Source of the DNA: an uncultured Eggerthellaceae bacterium
GTDB lineage: Bacteria; Actinomycetota; Coriobacteriia; Coriobacteriales; Eggerthellaceae
Reading direction: 5' to 3'
Assembly (NCBI GenBank): GCA_934645125.1
Contig: CAKUDT010000032.1
Coordinates: forward strand, 1 to 10,011
DNA: 10,011 nt
Part shown: one piece after another, positions 5,774-10,011 of the stretch
Layout of the letters: every line of letters begins with the position of its first letter
Position numbering within the stretch: the stretch's first letter is position 1
Position numbers and translations under genes: made by a program
Notes under the pieces: generated by a model
Told to the model about the DNA's origin: nothing
Seen by the model: the letters and a program-made list of their open reading frames with translations, nothing else
Database searches by the model: none

Positions 5774-7414
5774 CTAGATTGATGTGCTGGAACTTTTCCG
5801 ATTTTCAAGTTCTGCAAGCTCTTCGCGTTCTTCGCTGGTAAGCGTAAGATCGTATTGGCTCCGGTACTTCATACTCTTGATGAACGAGACAACCATGAAA
5901 AGAAGCAGGATTAGAATGGGCAGGCCGCAGACAATCGAGGACGTTTGCAGTGCCTCCAAGCCACCGCTGTAGAGCAGAACGAATGCGATTGCTCCAATGA
6001 GCACGCCCCAAAATACAATCAAATACTTGGGAGCTCCTTTACCTGCGGCAACGCGTTTTTCCATTTCGGATTCTTTCACGACCATTTCCGAGATGGTAAG
6101 CGTCATGGATTGCGCAAGCGTGATGAATGAGAGCGCCACGCAGCCAAATGATAGCACGATAAATGTCGCTGTTGGGGGAATCGCTTTTGCGAAAGCGAAA
6201 AGCGAAACCGCCGTGCCGTACTGGGCGATCTCGGAAGCAAGGTTGCCTCCGGACATCTCCATAGAAATGGCGGCACTGCCGAATACGCCGAACCACGCAA
6301 TGGCGAAAAGCGCCGGGGCAATCATGTTCACCAGAACAAATTGCCTGATGGTGCGGCCTTTCGACAGCTTGACCAAGAAGAGCCCGACCAGCGGTGCGAA
6401 CGATAGCCACCAAGCCCAGTAGAACACCGAGTTGTTCTGGACCCAGCCTGCTTGATGCGCGGGTTCCAGGTAGAAGGACTGCGGAATCAGGAATGCCAGG
6501 TACTGGCCTAGAGATGACGTGGTGTTGTTGATGATGAACAGGGTGTTGCCGAACACGATGGCAATAAGCAACATGGCCAGGTAAATGAGCACGTTGAAGT
6601 TGCTCACGTGCTTGATTCCCTTCAGGATGCCGGTGCATGCTGCAAGGATGTACGTCGTTGCCATTACCACGATGATGATCAGCGCCAGGCTGATGCTGGA
6701 AAAATGGGTGCCGAACACGTAATTGATACCCGTGGCAATTTGGGTAATGCCGAAACCAAGGGAAGTTCCAATGCCGCCGATGAGCGAGAAGATACAAACG
6801 CTGTTGATGACTTTGCCCAGCGTACCGTTGGCTTTTTCGCCGATCAGAGGATAAAGACTAGAGCTGACCTGGAATTTCTTCTTGCCATTCATAATGATGA
6901 ACGCGCAGCAGATTCCCGCGGACGTATAGATTGCGTAGGGGTGAAGCGCCCAGTGCAAAAACGCGTACTTCAGTGCGCCTTCGGCTGCTTCTTGCGTGGA
7001 GCCTTCGTAGCCTGCGAATACCGGGGGAGCAATGTAGTTTGCCAGCGGCTCGGCAATGCCATAGAACGAAATGCCGATTGCCATGCCGGAGCAAAGAACG
7101 ATAGCGAACCAGGTACCGAACTTCATTTCGGGTTTTGCATCTTTTCCGCCAAGTTTGACGTTGCCCGCCTTAGAGAAAGCGGCCCAGAAGCAAAAGACAA
7201 GAAGAATGGTTGCGCCGATTGCATAGAACCATCCGAAGTTGGTGGTAAGGAATTCCAGCGTTTTGGATGCGCCCGCGCTGAATGCTTGGGGGATTGCGAT
7301 GCCGGCAATGACCGCAATAAAAACGAGCGTCGCGGGCAGAACAAAGGTCGGCATATCAAGGATCTTGATAGGATTGCCGCTTAAAGCGTTTCTCTTTGTC
7401 CGATCTTTTCCCAT
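5774..7414 (-). CDS. BCCT-family betaine/carnitine/choline-type transporter (A)
   Basis: A 546-residue BCCT transporter, clearly paralogous to BCCT B along its whole length. Motifs: SGMAIGISFYGIAEPLANY (about 109-127), TM4 HWALHPYAIY (154-163), FYWAWWLSFAPLVGLF (331-346) and SKGRTIRQF (351-359), followed by VNMIAPALFAIAWFGVFGS. A frame-consistent GTG at 7420 would add two residues, but AGGAG occupies 7424-7420 and overlaps that GTG, leaving five nt before the ATG at 7414; I therefore choose 7414. The protein should import a betaine-like quaternary amine. It is the first gene of the minus-strand block, divergent from the MFS gene, with an extended -10 and an overlapping operator-like palindrome upstream. 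Differences from BCCT B in TM segments and in the C-terminal tail (it lacks the longer B tail) may mean distinct substrates or affinities. Confidence 0.95.
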   Translation of the reverse strand: MGKDRTKRNALSGNPIKILDMPTFVLPATLVFIAVIAGIAIPQAFSAGASKTLEFLTTNFGWFYAIGATILLVFCFWAAFSKAGNVKLGGKDAKPEMKFGTWFAIVLCSGMAIGISFYGIAEPLANYIAPPVFAGYEGSTQEAAEGALKYAFLHWALHPYAIYTSAGICCAFIIMNGKKKFQVSSSLYPLIGEKANGTLGKVINSVCIFSLIGGIGTSLGFGITQIATGINYVFGTHFSSISLALIIIVVMATTYILAACTGILKGIKHVSNFNVLIYLAMLLIAIVFGNTLFIINNTTSSLGQYLAFLIPQSFYLEPAHQAGWVQNNSVFYWAWWLSFAPLVGLFLVKLSKGRTIRQFVLVNMIAPALFAIAWFGVFGSAAISMEMSGGNLASEIAQYGTAVSLFAFAKAIPPTATFIVLSFGCVALSFITLAQSMTLTISEMVVKESEMEKRVAAGKGAPKYLIVFWGVLIGAIAFVLLYSGGLEALQTSSIVCGLPILILLLFMVVSFIKSMKYRSQYDLTLTSEEREELAELENRKSSSTSI

Positions 7415-7481
7415 GACCACTCCTATAACTGTTGCATACCATTTTAGATGATACCAAGTTCAGCAGAATGTCATTCAAAAA

Positions 7482-7498
7482 AGTAATCATTGATTACC
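7482..7498. promoter_or_regulatory. Operator-like palindrome upstream of BCCT A
   Basis: AGTAATCA-T-TGATTACC contains perfect 7-bp arms (GTAATCA/TGATTAC) around one base. It lies just downstream of the putative BCCT A -10 element and so covers the expected transcription start, a classic repressor position. It is the best copy of the motif also found at 5679-5695. Confidence 0.68.
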
Positions 7499-7504
7499 AA
7501 AGAC

Positions 7505-7513
7505 AATATAACA
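7505..7513 (-). promoter_or_regulatory. Extended -10 promoter element for BCCT A
   Basis: On the minus strand TG-T-TATATT (7513-7505) is an extended -10. The upstream -35 region is poor, which an extended -10 can compensate. Six nt separate it from the palindrome at 7498-7482, so initiation would fall inside the palindrome, about 80 nt before the start codon. Confidence 0.5.
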
Positions 7514-7600
7514 CGCTCAAATTGAAAAAGCTACCGAGAAAACTAAGAATTTTTTTAGATTAATATTCAAAATTAGGTATATATAAAGCGGTTTTATGCA

Positions 7601-7626
7601 TATAAATTCATGTAATTGGCGATAAC
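7601..7626 (+). promoter_or_regulatory. Putative MFS-gene promoter with degenerate operator-like site
   Basis: TATAAA (7601-7606) is a plausible -10 on the plus strand; a -35 is not obvious. Five nt downstream, 7612-7626 reads GTAATTGGCGATAAC, matching GTAATCAGTGATAAC of the BCCT B site at 12 of 15 positions. The -10/operator spacing nearly equals that at BCCT A, which raises the chance that it is a real, weaker site of the same regulator. Confidence 0.42.
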
Positions 7627-7666
7627 TTTTAATTCCATAAAGAAAAAATGTTTAAGCAAAGGATTG

Positions 7667-7708
7667 CGGCAGGCTTTGCCGTTGATTTTTGCGTGCCGGG
7701 GCTCGGCA
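7667..7708 (+). repeat. Two tandem small hairpins in the MFS leader with interchangeable arms
   Basis: The leader contains CGGCA (7667-7671), TGCCG (7677-7681), TGCCG (7694-7698) and CGGCA (7704-7708). Arms 1-2 and 3-4 form two 5-bp hairpins, while 1-3 and 2-4 are equally complementary. The first hairpin is followed by a T-rich stretch (TTGATTTTT), so alternative pairing could act as a weak attenuator. The stems are short. Confidence 0.35.
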
Positions 7709-7733
7709 TTTAGCTGTGAATACGGAAACCGTT

Positions 7734-7758
7734 TTTACAACTGTTAGCTTTTTGTAAA
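7734..7758. repeat. AT-rich dyad TTTACAA-N11-TTGTAAA in the MFS leader
   Basis: Perfect 7-bp arms at 7734-7740 and 7752-7758, 31 nt before the MFS start codon. It could be a leader hairpin or the binding site of another dimeric regulator. Nothing else in the window repeats it. Confidence 0.35.
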
Positions 7759-7789
7759 TAACAAGAAGTCGAAAAAAAGATGAACTATC

Positions 7790-9205
7790 ATGGGAAATAT
7801 GGAAATAGTAAAGACAAAACCTGAAGAAGCGAACGATGCAGTTGCGGCTTACGGCAATGCCGATTCTGTTCATCGGGGTGCTTCTGTATCTACTGCATTC
7901 AATGTGGCCAGCCTAAACGAAGACGTCCGTCCTAAACTCTGGACGGGCGTTTTCATGCTCATCATTTTCATTACCTTTGTGTGCTTTGTGATTGGGCAGG
8001 GGCTCAACGCCGGAACATCGGTGTACCTTTCGCACAGGGGGTATGGGGAATCGCTGTCAGGCGTGCTTGCGTTGGTATTTTCAGCGGCCGCGGCCATTAT
8101 GCGCCTTACCGTAGGTCCCTTGATTGATAGGGGACGTTGTTCGCTTGTGATTGCCGTAGGTGTTGCGGTTCTTACAGCGGGCGCCTTTATTCCCGTTGCG
8201 CTCGATGGCGTTGAAGCGCTCGTGGTAAGTAGAATCTTGCAGGGCATCGGTTTTGCCATGTCCACAACAGCTGCGGCGACAGCCGCGGCCGAGGTGCTTC
8301 CCGCGAAAAGGCTTGGCGAAGGGATCGGGTATCACGGGCTTGGTCAGGCAATTGCAATGGCAATTGGGCCTGCGTTCGCTCTGTATCTTGTTGGAACCGA
8401 TCCTGCCTCTAATCTGTATCTTGGTCTTACGCTTGCCGGTATTGTTGGTTTGATTGCGGCGTTTTTCGTTCGTTACGAACATAGGCCTAAGGTTTTGCCG
8501 GAAACATCGGCGTTTCGCATGCGGTATGAGCGCAAGCAAGAATTGGAACGTGCGTGCGAAGGGCGTAGTGAAGCGCTGGATGCTTCGCCCGATGTGCCGG
8601 ACGGTGTTGCTGCTTCTGTGGCAAAGCGAGGCGGTCTTTCTTCTTTGTTCGAACCCCGTGCGCTTGCGGGTGCCTTGCCCGTGATGGTGATTTCGCCTAC
8701 CTTTGGCTTTGGTATCTTCTTTGTGGGACTGTACGGCACCGAGCTGGGTGTAGGAAGCGCAAGTCTTTTCTACACGATTGCCGCTGTTAGCATGATTGTT
8801 GTGCGTTTGAAGTCGGGCGCTTTCATGGATCGTGTTGTGCCTATTAAGATTTTCACCGTTGCGGTGATTTGCGGGCTCGTGACTACTGCAATGCTATTCT
8901 TCGCTGCGGTGAGTGACTGGATTTTCTATCTCTCGGGTATTTCTTACGGCCTGTGCCTGGGGCTTGCTATGCCGGTTAATCAATCCGTTGCGGTCAAGAA
9001 CACGCCGTCCGATAGGTGGGGCGCAGCTAATGGGTTGTTTTTGCTGGCGCAGGATCTGGGAATTGGGCTCTCAAGCGTGCTTTGGGGCGTTACTGCCGAG
9101 CAGTTCGGGTTCCGGGTGACAATTGTCCTGGTGGCATGTTGCATTGCGGTGTCGTATGCAATTGCTTGGGCAAGCTATCCCAAACGCGACAAGGCGTGGA
9201 AGTAG
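7790..9205 (+). CDS. Major facilitator superfamily (MFS) transporter
   Basis: A 471-residue MFS permease with an unusually long, hydrophilic N-terminal tail of about 45 residues before the first membrane segment (WTGVFMLIIFITFVCFVIGQ, about 51-70). Motif A appears in the loop between TM2 and TM3 (GPLIDRGR, 109-116), and SRILQGIGFAMS (147-158) is the usual TM4 region. Two sets of about six membrane segments flank a cytoplasmic loop at about 228-288 that is rich in charged residues; the repeated half-motif KSGAFMDRV (341-349) follows TM8. The substrate is not recognisable; drug, metabolite or sugar export are all possible. Start choice: ATG 7790 has only a weak purine-rich stretch upstream, and ATG 7799 (fourth codon) is an alternative. 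The gene diverges from BCCT A and may share its regulator. Confidence 0.93.
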   Translation: MGNMEIVKTKPEEANDAVAAYGNADSVHRGASVSTAFNVASLNEDVRPKLWTGVFMLIIFITFVCFVIGQGLNAGTSVYLSHRGYGESLSGVLALVFSAAAAIMRLTVGPLIDRGRCSLVIAVGVAVLTAGAFIPVALDGVEALVVSRILQGIGFAMSTTAAATAAAEVLPAKRLGEGIGYHGLGQAIAMAIGPAFALYLVGTDPASNLYLGLTLAGIVGLIAAFFVRYEHRPKVLPETSAFRMRYERKQELERACEGRSEALDASPDVPDGVAASVAKRGGLSSLFEPRALAGALPVMVISPTFGFGIFFVGLYGTELGVGSASLFYTIAAVSMIVVRLKSGAFMDRVVPIKIFTVAVICGLVTTAMLFFAAVSDWIFYLSGISYGLCLGLAMPVNQSVAVKNTPSDRWGAANGLFLLAQDLGIGLSSVLWGVTAEQFGFRVTIVLVACCIAVSYAIAWASYPKRDKAWK

Positions 9206-9383
9206 CAGCGCGGGCACAGTTTTGCTTTATGCAAAAGTCGGGTTGTAGCACATCAATAGAACGCTTGTTCTGCTGTTTGCTTTTCTGACATGGGAAGACG
9301 TTGTCTTTACGTTCGCAATTCAGGCCGCTGGTGTATGTTCCTTCGTTCCAAAATGCCCCTGATTGGTTGATTTCCGGCCACGT
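9206..9383. other. Region downstream of the MFS gene without a gene
   Basis: No coding signal is seen. TTTTGC-TTTAT-GCAAAA (9220-9236) starts 14 nt after the MFS stop, and AGAAC-GCTT-GTTCT (9258-9271) is followed by a T-rich tract (GCTGTTTGCTTTTC). The second is a weak terminator candidate for the MFS gene; neither is strong. Confidence 0.4.
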
Positions 9384-9591
9384 TGTCGAAAAAACGCCTT
9401 CTAATTCGAAGTTGATGCAGGTTGGAAGTAGGTCGGGGTTCCGATGCTTGGGACTTCCGAGCGACTCGTTTTTTCGACAGGGCTCTGAACTGGGCTTTTT
9501 CCGGACCTGTCGTAATCACCACTTCGGATGAGCGAGTTTTCCCTTGATTTTAGCGTCTCCGCCTATTTCCAACCTGCATCAACTTCGAATT
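9384..9591. repeat. Nested inverted-repeat element (palindromic/MITE-like)
   Basis: Two 30-nt arms, 9403-9432 and 9562-9591, are inverted copies with one mismatch (key core TTCGAAGTTGATGCAGG). Each is followed towards the centre by a diverged ~45-nt stretch and then CGACAGG (9475-9481 and, inverted, 9506-9512), so the region looks like two copies of an ~80-bp repeat in opposite orientation. The left copy is itself bounded by a perfect 13-bp inverted repeat, TGTCGAAAAAACG (9384-9396) and CGTTTTTTCGACA (9467-9479), with inner pairings GGAAGT/ACTTCC (9424-9429/9453-9458) and TCGG/CCGA (9433-9444). CGAG-CGA-CTCG plus six T (9458-9474) could terminate plus-strand transcripts. No transposase and no clear target duplication are visible. 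Confidence 0.65.
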
Positions 9592-9604
9592 TGGAGCCCA
9601 AAAT

Positions 9605-9784
9605 TCAACAACATGCAGGAATTGCAGACAAGGAAGCGTTGAAATGCGATTCCAGGAAGCTGCTAACTTCTAGGGAGGGCGAAGACTTGCCGGAGCGGCG
9701 CATCCCCGTGATCACTTTGATGCCCCGGGTACCCTCGAGCGCCCAAAGTCGCTCCATGTACGTATTGCGGTCTACCCAAGCCAT
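9605..9784 (-). pseudogene. 5' remnant of an AAA/DUF4143-type ATP-binding protein
   Basis: A 59-codon frame encodes only the start of a P-loop ATPase: VDRNTYMERLWALEGTRG, then IKVITGMRRSGKSS with a Walker A motif (GMRRSGKS). This opening is characteristic of the ATP-binding proteins with a C-terminal DUF4143, normally around 400 residues. After GKS the residues (SPSLEVSSFLESHF...) no longer follow the usual TLL..F pattern and the frame stops at 9605, so Walker B and the rest are missing. I take it as a truncated pseudogene; the inverted-repeat element next to it may mark the deletion. Start choice: ATG 9784 is six nt after AAGGAG; ATG 9787 (one codon earlier) is only three nt away. A 19-bp inverted repeat covers the ribosome binding site. 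Confidence 0.7.
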
Positions 9785-9792
9785 CATCAGCT

Positions 9793-9843
9793 CCTTCTCG
9801 GTTTCGAAACTCGAATTGTTTTAAAGTTTCGAAACCGAGAAGG
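9793..9843 (-). promoter_or_regulatory. 19-bp perfect inverted repeat over the ATPase-remnant ribosome binding site
   Basis: CCTTCTCGGTTTCGAAACT (9793-9811) and its exact reverse complement (9825-9843) are separated by 13 AT-rich nt. Each arm contains the self-complementary TTTCGAAA. In the minus-strand RNA the second arm supplies GAAGG of the AAGGAG Shine-Dalgarno, so the hairpin would hide it. As DNA it could equally be a tandem operator. Confidence 0.6.
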
Positions 9844-9850
9844 CAATATG

Positions 9851-9882
9851 CGCATTGTAACACCCGCGCGTGCTACAATGCG
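9851..9882. promoter_or_regulatory. Symmetric divergent promoter pair
   Basis: Two extended -10 elements point away from each other: TG-T-TACAAT on the minus strand (9862-9854, towards the ATPase remnant) and TG-C-TACAAT on the plus strand (9871-9879, towards the gene at 10007). They lie in a 32-bp imperfect palindrome with perfect 9-bp outer arms, CGCATTGTA (9851-9859) and TACAATGCG (9874-9882). No standard -35 is present for either. Confidence 0.55.
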
Positions 9883-9885
9883 GGC

Positions 9886-10006
9886 ACCAGAGATGAAAAC
9901 ACAGTCCCCGTCGGGTAGTCGTGGGCGTGCGGGAATCCGCATCAGTAACCTGCCTCCTTGGTTGTCCCTTCTCTGCATGGTCATCTACATAAAGGAGGAA
10001 CCAACC
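9886..10006 (+). promoter_or_regulatory. Structured 5' leader of the gene starting at 10007
   Basis: About 120 nt between the plus-strand -10 and the start codon contain GTGCGG-GAAT-CCGCAT (9927-9942 region), CCC-CGTC-GGG, a CCTCCTT (about 9952-9958) complementary to the AAGGAGG Shine-Dalgarno at 9992-9998, and TGCATGGT (9974-9981), the exact complement of ACCATGCA at 10004-10011 that includes the start codon. I do not recognise a known riboswitch or ribosomal-protein leader. Confidence 0.5.
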
Positions 10007-10011
10007 ATGCA
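10007..10011 (+). CDS. Start of a gene that continues beyond the window
   Basis: AAAGGAGG (9991-9998), one of the strongest ribosome binding sites in the window, is followed eight nt later by ATG at 10007 and the window ends two bases on. Only one codon is visible, so nothing can be said about the product. The divergent promoter at 9874-9879 and the structured leader belong to it. Confidence 0.6.

Larger units (their letters stand above)
7415..7789. other. AT-rich divergent intergenic region between BCCT A and the MFS gene
   Basis: This 375-bp stretch holds no convincing gene. The middle (about 7480-7650) is markedly AT-rich compared with its neighbours, as expected for back-to-back promoters. 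It contains the BCCT A promoter and operator, a plausible MFS promoter (7601-7606) with an operator-like site, and an MFS leader of about 170 nt with small hairpins. A 21-codon frame at 7648-7713 lacks a ribosome binding site and is probably not translated. Confidence 0.6.

Noticed and set aside
6608..7384. 258-codon plus-strand open frame opposite BCCT A
   Set aside because: It lies entirely antisense to a well-conserved transporter gene and has low-complexity, charged composition with no family resemblance; it arises from the codon bias of the real gene.
7648..7713. 21-codon open frame in the MFS leader
   Set aside because: No ribosome binding site, ordinary length for a chance frame, and it overlaps the small hairpins that better explain the region.
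9384..9479. Integron attC site
   Set aside because: The size and imperfect palindrome are suggestive, but the required core sites (RYYYAAC and GTTRRRY at the ends) are absent and there is no integrase.
9403..9591. CRISPR array
   Set aside because: Only two repeat copies in inverted, not direct, orientation; no regular spacers and no cas genes.
9787..9984. 65-codon minus-strand open frame over the divergent promoter and leader
   Set aside because: It covers the divergent promoter and the 5' leader, has no recognisable domain, and its composition fits a shadow frame.

Overview
The window reads as a metabolic and transport locus of an anaerobic, probably gut-associated bacterium. Tandem BCCT transporters next to a trimethylamine-methyltransferase (MttB) superfamily gene and a TetR regulator are typical of Coriobacteriia (Eggerthellaceae) and of some anaerobic Firmicutes. 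I lean to Coriobacteriia from gene content and from the DUF4143-type ATPase remnant at the right end, but the sequence alone does not prove it.

Layout, left to right. Positions 1-1451 (+) hold the end of an OmpR/PhoB-type response regulator and, overlapping it by ATGA, its sensor histidine kinase. A TetR-family regulator (1467-2231, -) converges on the kinase. Then comes a minus-strand transport/catabolism block: BCCT transporter A (7414-5774), BCCT transporter B (5577-3910) and an MttB-superfamily methyltransferase (3815-2404), followed by a clear intrinsic terminator (2363-2323) before tetR. The methyltransferase is broken at 3105 into two frames. A 375-bp AT-rich divergent intergenic region (7415-7789) separates BCCT A from an MFS transporter (7790-9205, +). 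Positions 9206-10011 contain no intact gene. They hold an inverted-repeat element (9384-9591), the 5' stub of an AAA-type ATPase on the minus strand, a 19-bp perfect inverted repeat over its ribosome binding site, a symmetric divergent promoter, and a structured leader for a gene that starts at 10007 and runs off the window.

How it may work together. The BCCT carriers would import a quaternary or betaine-type amine and the MttB-like enzyme would demethylate it onto a corrinoid protein encoded elsewhere. The best regulatory signal is a palindrome of the form GTAATCA-N-TGATTAC found upstream of both BCCT genes (7482-7498 and 5679-5695), with weaker relatives upstream of the MFS gene (7612-7626) and of tetR itself (2284-2298). 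This suggests one small regulon controlled by the TetR protein, extending to the divergent MFS gene. That is inference from sequence pattern only.
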